A stretch of 60,000 bases of DNA from Membranipora membranacea (taxonomy: Eukaryota > Bryozoa > Gymnolaemata > Cheilostomatida > Membraniporidae): assembly GCA_914767715.1 (NCBI GenBank), contig OU612065.1, positions 11,658,001-11,718,000 of the forward strand, given 5' to 3'. The notes under the pieces are model-generated. The model worked only from the letters and a program-made list of their open reading frames with translations, did no database searches and had not been told where the DNA came from. Made by a program: the position numbers and the translations under genes. Shown in pieces: positions 11,731-25,200 of this stretch (the first letter of the stretch is position 1; each line of letters starts with the position of its first letter).

Positions 11731-11835
11731 ATACCTGAGCTACAACGCTGAACAGACCTTCAAAATGAGCCCCATAAGCTGCTGAGTCTATTGCAATTTT
11801 CAAACTTGAAATCCCATTCAATTTAAATTGACTCA
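11731..11835 (-). repeat. Inverted copy of the ~188-bp repeat
   Basis: The minus strand carries the same block as 10290-10800 (frame IAIDSAAYGAHFEGLFSVVA), about 930 bp from the tandem array and in opposite orientation. The sequence between them has no recognisable gene. The opposed copies could be ends of one degraded element, but no target-site duplication was identified. Confidence 0.7.
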
Positions 11836-13278
11836 TCATTTGTTTGCAACATCTGCCCATATGATAATGATGAATGGACAGATATTGGATGTCATGCGCA
11901 AGCATATCAAGCACACATATAGTCTACCAAAGAACTTACCATTTTCAAGGCTTGTCTGAGAGTGACACCTAGTACTACCATACATAAGCTATATAGTAGA
12001 CAAGATGAGACTTTGTACCCACAAACTTTCATAACCACACTACCTTACATTGATATCACACATTGATATTATGAAGGTCAAGGCTGTCTTCTTGCCATAT
12101 AATTGGTTAATTAATTTAATTGGTCATTTACAAATTCGGAAGGTTGTCCCCTCATTACAAAAGAGCACCCAACTTCAATCCAACTCCAGGTGTGAACTCC
12201 AGCGATGATGTTTGATCTAGGGGGCCGGGGTTCGGTCTCTCAATTAAATACAACCAAAACCACTTTGTGATTGCTCACGCATTAAAATACTGTTCCCAAC
12301 ACGCTCACTCACTGAAGGAACTATACAGATGTGATCGAACAGTTTGGGAACGAATTTGTCTAATTGAAAGACCGAATGGGCGATTATCATATTCATATTT
12401 TGTTTTTAAAACCTAGCTCTTCCCTTTGAAGCCCCCCCCCCCCTCCCAGAATTCCAGGTGGTGTCTATTTTCTGATGAGTTGCCGGGGACAACTTCAAAT
12501 AAAAGCATATTAGATCAGGACAGGTTGCACAACAAAGGTAATGAAAATTATCACAGCGTACATACTAATAACGAGATGAAAAGTGGTTAACTAAGCAGAC
12601 CCATTCTAATTTAATCGGTGACAATTTTATACAATTCAAGGCAATGTGATTGTAAGATAACTGCATCTGACTGACTGTAAGTTTAATGTCCTTTAGCCAA
12701 AACTGAACATGCTTCCCGTCAAGCGGTCAAGGCTACTGAACCAGAAGTCAGGTCCATATGACCTCACGAAATGTCGAGCTTAAATGTTTTGCTTGCAAAT
12801 TTTGACCTAGAGTAATTGGAAGATTTTTTATTCCCATGTTCAAAAGATAGATTGTTTTGCGAAATTCTGTAACTCCGAGAAAACTTGTAAACTACAAGAA
12901 AACTTGTAAGTACTCTCAAACATAGCTCTAAATATAAGATAATAATAAGCCAGAGAAATAACCAGAACTGGACGATAACAGAGCATATTGAATATACAGG
13001 AAAGTATCCACTCTGATATTAACAAATCTGTATCATAGATTAAAGATTGTGTAGATGAAATACCAGCAGAGAGATATGAAATAAATAACAGATTGGATGC
13101 GCTGAAAATAAATGAGTAGTTTGTGTGACTGTGACTAATTGTAGGTATATGTACAATTACAACGTACTGTTTAATAATAAGTGATAGGTCATACAGATAT
13201 GGCTGAGGGTATTGCTCAAATTGTCACATATCATCTTATACAACAAAAGACGTCTCGTCCATATAAAAATATTTTGAT
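11836..13278. other. Intergenic with dispersed repeat
   Basis: No gene seen. 12215-12410 contains a segment (GATTGCTCAC, CGTTCCCAA-like, GAAAGACCGAATGGGCGAT) that is similar to 47570-47757, with a poly-C run near 12430-12443. The 3' UTR of the large minus-strand gene must lie just below 13279; a possible AATAAA occurs on the minus strand near 12825-12832. Confidence 0.5.
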
Positions 13279-16200
13279 TCATAGAACTTCTAATATGGTC
13301 CTTATCGGAGTGTTTACATTCACACCGTGTAGCTTCCATTTCAATGCATAGAAATCTGCACTTTCTATCCTCTCCTTTTGAGTTTCTGATGTGAACTGTT
13401 CCCCTCTCCTGTCAAAAATAATCAGCAGTTGAGCAAGTCATGTAAAAATACTTTACTATAGCCAGCCTAATGAGTTCCAATACCAGGAAATATACGACCA
13501 GGGGTACTGATTTCTGACAAAACCAAACAACTCTTTATTCCCTGCTTGATGTGCCAATTGGTCTCCCGGTTATGAATTCAAAATATGTATCAAATGCTGA
13601 GCATGAGCTCATGTAAAACCTGTTTATTACTTACGCAAATATCGGGTAGAGAAAACGTTCTGCAAATGCTGCCACACCATAAAATAACTTCTTGTCAAAT
13701 ATATCTGTGTTAGATATGAGCAACATATCAATGACTAGTTTCATTCTTTGATTATCTATTGAGTGAATCAGGACATCAGACAACGCTTTCTGCAGGTCCT
13801 GTGTCAAGTAATAAGAGGGTGCATTACATCAGGTATGTGTGTATATGTGTAAATTTGGGTGTAATACGATTCAGTTGGTTACCCTGTGAAAAAGGGATGG
13901 TGACTCCTTATATGACCGATGAACATGTAGCAGCGCTACATTTCCATGGGTATTCTGTGGTCACGGAAGTTTGAACAGAATTGGCACCCCTCGGATGCCC
14001 TAGAAAAGCACACACAACTCTGCGCCTGGTAAGTTCGGGCTCATAGTAACGCAGTGAATTTTCAACAGGTTAAAATGTTTTTTACTAAAGTGCAAATCGC
14101 AGATTGTGACTCCATGGTCAACCATCAGTAATGGATGATAATGACATTCGCAAGCATAAAAATCTGTCGAGTGGTAATTGTCCAAAGTTTAAGCTCTTAA
14201 ACTAGTTGCCAACATATTCTGTCTCGTGGCAATATGAGTGATTATCCCCTCCCTATTTGTCAGATCAGCTAGATTCTGGTTAAAATCATCATCTAAAATA
14301 ACAAAAATCCTCCTCAACTGAACCGACCTGGTTTTACCAAAGATCATGTGTGTTGACTCTAAGGCCTATGGATGGTTTGCTAGTTTTCTGTCCCTGATAT
14401 CAACAACATGGAATGCAAATCTGCAACATTCATACTGCCCATCTATGGTATAGTATAGGCATAGATCACCACTTGTACCCCTTAGTTATAAGATAGATTC
14501 TCTAAAGTCGGAACAAGTAACAGAATATACAATCTAATTATATACTCTCATTCTCACCACAACTACTCAATCTGCCCGGTTTTTGGGTATAGGTATAGGC
14601 AGCTCTACATGTGACCATTTGCTGCAGACTAACCTAGTTGGTCTAGCTTGACTGATATCTGATATCTAGGATCTTATACAATCATGGCCATCTAACTATA
14701 CCCTAAAGTAGTTGAGCCGATAAACACGTGTACCTGCAGCCACTTGATGCTAATACAAAGTACCTATTTACAGAAAAAGTTATAATCTGATAGTCACACA
14801 AAGATTTGCTTACCATTTGTTAATCAGTCTTTTTGGGCAAGTACCAGGTACACCCAAGAACCTGGCAACCAGAGTAATCGTAGTGAGAATAGCAATAGAA
14901 TACTCTAGAGAGTCTATACCAGGACTATGGGATGTAACTGGTGATCTGTTGCAAACTGTCTCACCTGAAATCCTAATTTTCCTGTGCTGCCATCTTTGTG
15001 TTTCATGTAGATTTTGTCATACAACATCTGTCTTCTGGATGTGACCACGCAGTATCTGCTCAGGTATTGTAGAGGCGTCATAGTCTCTAACTGTCTCACA
15101 TCCATCGGCAGCTCAAATCGGCTCGCTTGTTTCGACAGCGCTAACCGGCCGTTCATCCATGCCTGCATCTTCAGAGGCGAACGCTACAATAAATCAAACC
15201 TTCACGCTTTTATTTTCATATTGAAGTGGGACTTATTTACCACAGGCAAATAGAGTGTACTAATTGATGGCACTTGAAAACTGGGCAAATATAATGTAGC
15301 AATTTACCTGGTTACACTATAAGTCTTTGATTGAATGTTCTGATGTTTTTGAACTGTTGTTTATGGTGTTATTATCACTTATATAGTTTACTGAGGCTAG
15401 GAGACAGCATTCTTTGATTCCTCAACAACATAGCCTGTGATCAGGTAAGGGTAAATATTATTCCATTGTATCTTGGAATTTGCTTTCAATATTGTTCTAA
15501 ACTTGAAGTGTTTGAACACTGATTGGCAGGCAGCGCTAACCAATATAATATGAGCCCAGATATTCAATAACCCAACCCTTCCTTACTACCTTCTACTACA
15601 TACCATAGAGGAGTAAATGTTAGCTAGAGTTTGATTTAGCTAGTTCTAGATGACTTGATAATAGCTAGCACAAATTTTAGCTACCTATTATGGAAGCTTT
15701 TATAATATAAGGAGGGTGAGTAAATGCTAACTAGCAATAAATTTAGCTATTTATGCAAGTGCAAATAGTCGAAAATTTTCATCTTGCTAAACTATACACC
15801 TCTACAGTACCCAAGTAAACAACTGCATGTACGTATTCAGGGCCCTGTTTGAAAGGATGGCAGTTATAGCTCCGAGCAGCACAATCCAAACCCCAATGAT
15901 CATAGGGAAACACCAAATAAAAGAAATGAGAAACTAATTCAAGAAACTTGCTATAAAATTCAAATACTACCTGTAATAAACAGTTAATTTTAGTCCATTG
16001 AAAGCTCAGAAAATAGTGCTCCCTTGAGCGCTGTTACACGCATCTCAGTCGAGAAATAGCTATTTGTCCACCTCACCTAATCACTGAGACTTAGTGTAAT
16101 GATTTCCACCTCATGAGACTGTGCATATAGCAGGGATGTGGCGAACAATACTGTTGTGTTGTTAACTCATTGTGATAATAATTGTTTTGGGATATTGGAA

Positions 16201-19200
16201 GTTGGCCCTGTGAGATACATTGTTGCTATACAAGATTATTGATAAACCATTGTGAAAGTAACACTCTATTATTTATCATTTCCAAAAACAAATGGTCAGA
16301 CCTTTCATATCCCTATTATATCAATCATTGATTTCTGGCAGCATATCTCAAATGCCCAATTTGGAACTACGAGCAGTTCAACTGTTGAGAGACTTCCTCT
16401 TAACTTTGAATTATATTGTTACATAATACTTAAATTTTCACATGTTAGTTCAGCTCAATTGCTAAGGATTCATTTTCATCATCATCAACAAAATAATTTG
16501 AAATATAGTTACTGGTGACTATCCGATATTCCAGGCTGATTGCAAGAGGCCTATTAGTGATATGATAACATATACTCAAACGATAGATACATATATGTAA
16601 ATTATATTTATGTCAGGTTCAGACCATTACTGTAGAACAACTAAACACGGTTCTTAGTTGACTAGTTTTACATACCCATGAACCAAGTACACGAGCAGCT
16701 ACCAACTGGTTATCCATGTTTCCTAGATTCTGAACAAAGTTTCTAATAATCAGTCCCTTACACTCATACTGGCTTCACTAATCTACCTAACTGACATTTT
16801 TCTCAACCCAGACTAGAATAGGGCCTTGATCCAGAAAAATAACCATAAAGCAAAGTTTTTTTTAATCTGATGCGTATTAGTGTAAAGGAAGGTACTAGCT
16901 GTTGTATTTGTCTAAAGACTTTAATTTCGGAACACAAAGTCACTCATCATAGTTCGTTGCACATTCTACGCAAAAGAACATAAACAATATGAGTTTTTGT
17001 TGAATATAGATTTTATGCCAATAGCATAGGATATGAATCTTTATTCTGTTGGTAATCCGTTAAGCAGAGCTGATGGGCGAGCATTTCTTTTAACTTATAT
17101 CAACAAGCATTTGAGCAGCAAGTAAACTCCCTGGCTCTAGGTAATTGATCTTATGCCTACACTTGGAATTGCCTTCCCTACATGCACTACCTTGTGAGAG
17201 GAGACCTCTCTCTCTATCCCCAAATCCTAACTACCCTACCCTCCCTGGCCCCTGCCCCGAATTTGGTCAAACTTGTAGCGATTGCAATCATTATTAACCA
17301 GCGCATAAACATTGAGTAATGAATGAAAATAGCGCCACCATACATGCTTATGTTTAAACAGAATCACTATTATTTTACTATATTATTAGTTTTGCTTGAG
17401 GAGGGTGCTTGGGAGAAAAAGATGAATGTGTATTTTTGCCAAGGAAATCACCAGCAACATATTTGACAACACAGTTTTCCCATATTCTAAATAGTGTTGT
17501 CATGCCTGAACAAATTCCAAGCCTATTAGAGTTCATGTTCATGAAATAACATCAACATTAGGAGTTTTGAGCATAAGACATTTTGCATTCAATCGTAACC
17601 CAAATAAATTCTTACGTCCAATAGTTGCTCGATTGTTCCAAAGCAATGCGTAAAAGCAACATAATATTTAATTATTAATGCACCTGTATGTTGTTTCCAT
17701 CAGCAGAACGTCGCTGCAGTGCTGCCTCCTCATAATCACGGCGTAATTTCAGTTCCTGAGTCAGTCGAGCCTGAATATTCAATATATATAAATCCATAGT
17801 CTGCGTGCAACTCATGATCACAAAAAAAAAGATAAAATATATCACCACAACAAATATGGAAGAACACAAAAGTAGCAAAATATGTGGCAACTGGTAGTAG
17901 AGGATTCAGGTATCAAATTAGTGAGCAAAGCGTGCAGCATCATCCAGACACATGCAGAAAATCAATTATTTAGACAAGCTAATATTACATGAAGAACGTT
18001 GACATGGGCAACGTTGGGCCAATTTAGAGACCGTCATTACTCAGCATGAGATGTAGGATAATCCCTAAATGTAACTATTTCTTGATCTTTATTCCACTGG
18101 AAGATCAAGCAGAGTGCAGTAATCTAAACTTTCATAGATTTTCAATTGTAACTTTGCGGCCTGATTTGCGTATTGATAGTTGAAGGACGCATATTCTCAC
18201 TTTCAAAACTGTGCAGGGGAAACCAAGATAGCGTAATAACGTATTCACAGCAACATAACGTGTACGGATGTCATAATGGCACTAACATAAATTGCCATGT
18301 TAACTAAAAATCAACATCAACTTCAAATTCAACTTCTGTAGACATTATAGTACCATAGAAGTCTGGGTCGCTGGGTGATATTCCTTAAATTTTAAACAGA
18401 GGTGTACAGAACATGAGGACCTTCACCTTTGTCAGCCTTGGATCTAGGTGTTGCAACTTCTTGTTCAAAATTGGGAAACGCGGGAGTCCGTCCCATGGTT
18501 CAGAGAGGTTATTAAAAAACTGTGTAGGTTTTTTTCTTGAAAACTGTGAGTTGTCTTTTTAGTATAAATGTGGAGATAAGTCCAGAAACCCCTTGTAACT
18601 AACACCTACCGTGTTCAAAGTTTCTATTTCATGGAACTCCTGACAGCGACTCATTTGTATGGTTCTGACCTGCGTGCTAAATTCAACACTGACTTCAACA
18701 GTTGTAACCTGGTATATAACAGATCTATTTATTTCCTGATTTTTACTTACAGTTGGGTCATAAGCGAAGGGATCTTTGGCTGTACCTCCAGCTCCAACTT
18801 TAGTAGCATACTTTGGGTAGGCAGCCTGGTTGGTTAAAAGATTCTTTTGTTTTTTATCTGTCTCTGGTTCAGTTGATACAGATAGTGAGTATGTACCGGG
18901 CTCAACCTCAGCCCTATCAGATTTTAGACCTGTAGGGTCCACTGCTGTGTCCTCCTGATAGGTGGCTGATTGCGACTCTCTCGAATCCACAGACATATCA
19001 GAATCACCATAAATCCATGCGCCACCGCGGTGACTGAAAAATATGAAATACTGGTCACTGAAACCGATCTCTTATCAGGTAAGTAGAAACTGGGAGATAT
19101 TACATAGGTGCAGGCTAACAGGTGTGTATATTGTGACAAGTTTAATTGCTGGGTAGATTACTAGAAATATGCTAAGAGCATCGTGATTAGTTGTGGTTTG

Positions 19201-22200
19201 ATGCAAGTATGATGTTAGTAATGAAAACATCTTCAGGACAACAAAGTACTTTTCTGTTCAGACCGACCGATGAATATTCTTCTATAAATGGTTTGAGTAT
19301 CTACATCATAGTAGTTGAAGGGATTAAACGGTGTCGGGATAGCAGGTAGTAGCATTTAATTATCAACCACTGGTTGGGAAAGTGGTTGATAATAAAATGC
19401 TACTACCAGCTTTCCCGACACCGTTTAAGCGCTTAAACTAACATCATAGTAAGTTTACTGCAGGAAGACTCAATACTAAATCTTAATCGTCTCGCTGAGA
19501 GCAGTAAATCTGTCACTCACCGTCTGCATGCCTGTTCATTTCCCTCCTCAGTCAAAACATTACTCTTGGTAAGTTGAGGTCTTTTTCTCTTATCTTTTGG
19601 AACACCTGGATGATCGTGCATAAATCCTCGTACCCCACTATCACCGAAGTTGATCTGCAAACAGCAATATTACTGAAAGTTACCAAATCAGATTGATAGT
19701 CGGTAGTGGACCACTACCTGGCCATGACTTGCTGTATATAGTTGTTGTTTGACGTCAGAGCAATCGATTGTTTTTCATATGTTATAGATTTCACGGATAT
19801 AGTGAAGCATGATGGGTGATATATCTCTAAAACACCATTTTTATTTGCTCAGGAAAATTGGAATTATTCTTTGCAAAATACTGCATGTATAGATATTGGG
19901 TTCTAGATTTGAAATTCACGTGAAGTAGCCCAGTTAGAGTGGAAAGAACAATTTAACTGTATTGACAGGTGCTGACCAACTAATGAACAATAATGATTGT
20001 TGTGCCTCAGAGAGGTTATCTGGTGGTCCGAATACACTTTGTGTGATGTCAAACATACCTTGGGTATAGTTTCAGACTGAATATCAGTGATAAGGTCCTC
20101 CATGTGTCGGAGGTCAGCAGCGACAGCGTCAGCTGCTATGGTGCTCGGTGATGGAGGTGGGACCGATGGTGAACTGGTAACAGCATCTGGTGTTGGAATA
20201 AATGGACTGCTCACATCACCTGGTAATGATATCCTCGGTGGCGGTCTCTCTTCTGCTTCTAAAGGACTATCCCACTAAAAATATGACAATAAGTTATGAT
20301 TTGGAAAGTATGAAAATTCTCGGCTTGGCTTTAGCTTGGAAGAGATATGAGTGACAACTTGACCAAACATTAAAACAATCATGATTTTTGGGGAATTTGT
20401 ACAACCTCTCAAGAGATAAAGGGTTTTAAATAAATGAGAAACTTATTAAAGCTCAAGTGATACAAGGCAGTCTCTGATAGTGGTGAATTTCTTTATCATC
20501 AACATTCTCACCCCTCTCAAGAGGAGATAATGAATAACCTCATTCAGAATGAATAAAAAACATAGGATAGAATGATGGCATAAGCAAAGAACAGTAGTAA
20601 CGAAGCAGCTATCATATGAAAAGCAACAGCCTTGGCCATTGTCTTATAATGGTAATTAATTTAACCATACATATTAGTATTGATGCATTATGTTATTTTA
20701 GTTCATATTAACTTGACTACTAGTTCATTAATTCGTGATTGAAAAAAACAATGGTAGATATTTGAAATCCGATAAACAAAGTCAGCAAAGAGCATTACCG
20801 TTCTATAAGCTGCCGCCATTGTATTCTTCCACTGCACATATAGAAGGGAAAAGATATTAAAGGCGTTGTAAAAATACTTTGTGTATGAAATAGTAGTCAA
20901 GAAAGACCGGAAAACTCCTATATGAGTACACAGAATTTCTTCATGCTGGGTATGAGGTCTAGGGATGGTTGTCAGTGTGGTCGGATGGGTAGAGTGAGGG
21001 TACATAGAATCAGAGTGAGTAAAAGATGGAGGAATAAATGTTTCTATACTTTTCCTACCTCTGTTTTACGTCTATAACTGCCTCGATTATCCCAATATGA
21101 GACCTCGATTGAGCCTTCAACGCCGTCTTTATCATGACTGGGCCAATCTACAGGTGATGGTGATGGTGATGGTGATGGTGATGGTGATGGTGACCTAACA
21201 ACATCACCTTTTCGCTTTTTCTGCTGCTGACAAAAATCAACAAGATCAGAATATGGCTGGTGAGATTTGTGGATTAAGAGGGAGACATTTGAAGAAGCTG
21301 TTTATGATAAAGAAGAGGAATCCATGAATTTACCACAATGGTTTTATCAGTATCTATGATAATGGTTCAAAGTACCAGACAAGTTGAGAAAGCAATAAAC
21401 ATCAACTCAAATAATGAATGTGAAGGTTTCAAATGAATAGGAGTGTATGAAGAATTGGCCATCTAACGTTGGAACTATAAATATGATTGAGATGACAGCC
21501 TAGGGACCATGAAAATCAACTCTGAGGCTAAATCTGATGAAAATGATGGTTACGTACATCGGTAAATAAATATTCCATCAAAGAAGTTGATTCAGCCACT
21601 GCTTTGGCTTCTTCATCCTTGATTTTCCTATCACCAGCTCTAAAGTAATCAACATGAATCACATTTATCGTTTCTGCTGATAAGACCATTGCTGTAAAAA
21701 CTGAACAATTTCTGCTTTCGTCAACAACAACAACAACAACAGTTCCACCACTAATGTCTGGTCACACCAGATTATTATGGTCATTCTAAGAGAGAAGGAC
21801 CACATAAAAGCATATGGAATGTATAACTTGTTACTTATGATGAGAGCTTAACGTACAATACTGCGGAAGCTGAAACTTTTAGTGTTTCTAGTAACAGACT
21901 GCTACTTGGAAAATCAAACAATGTACTCTTAGATCTTCCATCTTCTCTCTGAAATGATGCAAACATAATATGATAGATATTCTAATAGATGGTGTAGTGT
22001 ACATTCAAGGAGCTCCAGCAGATGTGTAAAGACTAACGTAACCACTGATTATGGAGTACAAGATGATAGAGGAGTACAGGGGTAATAGTGGAGTACAGGG
22101 GTGATGGAAGAGTACAGGGGTGATACTGGCAAATCGATAGGGGTGTGTCCAGACTCAAGTGTGTGTTTGAGGTGCTGTCGATTGCTCAAAAAGAAAGTAC

Positions 22201-25200
22201 AGATACATGAATGAGTAGCAGTATCTTGCAGCAACAATAGTATGCATTTGACAATCAAACAATGAGAAACCCTTATGGTTCTAACCTATGTCTATGTGAG
22301 CTTGAACCAAGGTTTTGGTTTAAATTATTCCTCCGATTCTATGATTCAAATAAATATCAGCTAGATCTCATAGGTTATAAATAACTTGATTCACCTTCAG
22401 AATGTGAGGCATTCCGAATGGTTGTTATAATCTCAGTCGGAAAAATTACAAATACAGCAGCTCTTCCTTTTTCAGCTCAGGCCACAGACCAAAGATTGGT
22501 TTGCACTCTAATATTAAGGCCATTAGCAAAAGGCAGTATTCTGGTTATTATAGTATTATTAGTTAAAAGCCAGTAGAAATTCTACAAGCAATATTATTTA
22601 CATCCGATACATGTTATTAAGTGAGGTATTCATTTTTAACGTAGTATTATTATGAACTTTATCTACCACCGATCAATGCATGAAGCAAATAAGACCATGT
22701 GAAAACAACAAAAAAGTATAGGACAAGGCGCAGCTTACCAGTGATCTATCTGATTCACTTTGATATCCATATCTCTCTCCTGGCCTGTCACTTCTCTCAT
22801 CTAAGATAAACATATGATACTGAGTGATTATTAAAGGAACAATACACTTCTGATTTCTGTTTGACAGCCAACGCAGCTCTGAAAAATGTATGCACGTACT
22901 AAAACTCTGGTATTATAGTGTAAAAACCCCTGTTCTGCTCAAATATGCATTCAAAATTGAAGTTGTGCATCCCCAACAAGAAATAAGACAACTATTAGAA
23001 TCAAGTTTTTAGCTGAAAGGCAGAACTCTCCCATCTTCAGGTATCCCCAATTCCCAAGGAAGCTTCTGCCCATTCTTGGTTGGAGCAAAAGCATAAGGTG
23101 TTGGTTTTGAACTCATCTTTTAGTTTCAACAGTGAATGTTTGATAAAACTATGAAAATCCTCTGATTGCTGCAAGTCATTTCTGTTGAAAAACCTCCCGG
23201 ATGTGGCTTAAAAGCAAAATGTTTGGGTGGCTAGAAAATATTACATCATGCACATGCGCATTATGATACATCTGTATTATTTCATCAGGTAGGAGCAGAC
23301 AACCTATTGACAAAATCAGACTATTTCAGCTAAAAACTTGATTCTATTAGTTGTCTTATTTCTTGTTGGGGATGCACAACTTCAATTTTGAATGCATATT
23401 TGAGCAGAACAGGGGTTTTTACACTATAATACCAGAGTTTTAGTACGTGCATACATTTTTCAGAGCTGCGTTGGCTGTCAAACAGAAATCAGAAGTGTAT
23501 TGTTCCCAGTTTGAACAGTTTGTCTTGCAAAAAAATATGAGGCATTTGTTTGCCAACATAACAGGATACACGTAATAGGCTTGACATGCAAAAATTATCT
23601 TCTCAATGCACATAAGAAACAAGTTATTTGAAAACAACACCAATTGTACATGACCTTCCCAACGTTTTAACTCAAAGATTTTCTATTCAGTCAGGACAAG
23701 ATAATATCACATCAAAAATAGACACGGAGCCTTCACAAATATTGTGCGCACAACTTTCCCTATATTATTATAAATCATCTTGCGCATGGGAGTATGAACT
23801 TCACTGAATTTATTCCCTCCTTTTACAACCACAGATAACTCTGAATATAATGTTATTTTCATCCTCCCTCATTGTATCATACAGGGAATTTGTCCCAAAC
23901 CGAAAAAGATTTGGACAAACTTGAGTTACTAACCTGCATTCTTGAATTCATCTTGAAGTCCGCTCAATTCCTCAACCTCAACCTTAAATCAAATTATCAT
24001 TCAGTTACATTTTCCAAATAATTTCAAAAGACTCGAGCTTAGAGCATAGTTTCATAGCTTACAATGAAGCATGTAACACAATTGTGAGGGAGTTTAACAG
24101 CATACGTCTGCATAGCAGAGCCAATGAGTCAGGCATGACAATAACAGATTATTATTACAAGTTATCCACTTATGGCAGCAACAGCTTATATGAATTAATG
24201 TTATCAACGTGATAAAAAGAATATGTCATGCAAGTTTACCCGCTCTCGCTGTAAATTGAATATCAAAGTTGAATTAAAACAATAAAGGAAGAAATCATAT
24301 GGTGAAAGTTGAAGATGAAGGTTGAAAAAACGAGGATGGAAAAAGAGGGTTGGTAAGCAGTAAGCAAATTATATCATAAGTTTATTCATGATTAGCGTAA
24401 AACATGAGATTATAAAGCTGAGTTGATGGCAAAGTTAATGGGTTATTATTAGTACACTCACAGCATAGAGTATTCTGAGAACATAAAAATGGACATTATT
24501 TTACCATTTCTAAAACCGGTGGTGTTGGTGGTGATCGTGGAGGTGGTGACCTATTTTTCGGTCTTATTAAGCTCTCAGCGTCTGCCTCTGTATTCTGTAC
24601 CATCATGCCATATTCTACCAGAGCAGTACTCATTTCCATCCTCTTCGGTTGAAGACGCGTTTGTTTAGGACTAGCCATCTTCTGTTCCATAGACCATGGT
24701 TTATCTGCATGCTGCAAATGCCCTAAGAGGGGAGGAGGAGACATTCGAGGAGGATTGATTCGAGGTTTTATAAGCCCAATAACTTTACCTACAGCATTGG
24801 TGAACTTTCTATTCGGCATTTCCTGAGATGCATCTCCTTCCTTAGTTATGCCAGTTTTGTTGAGTAGATTTTCTGTAAGAGCAGGGACTTTCTTCTTTGA
24901 GGAATCAATTCTTGCTGTGGTTGGTGATCCAGGCTGACCATGACTTTCTCCAGGACGGGAGTAGCGGCGGTTAGCTTGAGGTGTAGACAGTTTGGGTTGT
25001 ATAAGGCTGACGAGTTTAGCCCCCCTGATTATAGTCTTCACCGCTTGCTTGAACTGAGAAACAGGTGTTTCTATTGCAACAGGCCTTTCCACTTTATCCT
25101 GTTTGAGGCTTTTTGTTTTTTGTTGCGATACCTGTGGGTTAGTGCGCAGCATGGATTGAGGTTTTAGTTGATAATGTTTTTTCACTTTAAAATAGGCATA

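Noticed and set aside
13157-13339. Minus-strand frame continuing below the stop at 13279
   Set aside because: It is a different frame from the one fixed by the phase of exon 13789-13635; the correct frame ends at TGA 13281-13279.
13279-15183. Assigning the large protein to a named cilia or EF-hand family
   Set aside because: The C-terminal domain feels familiar but I could not match it to a specific protein, so no symbol is given.
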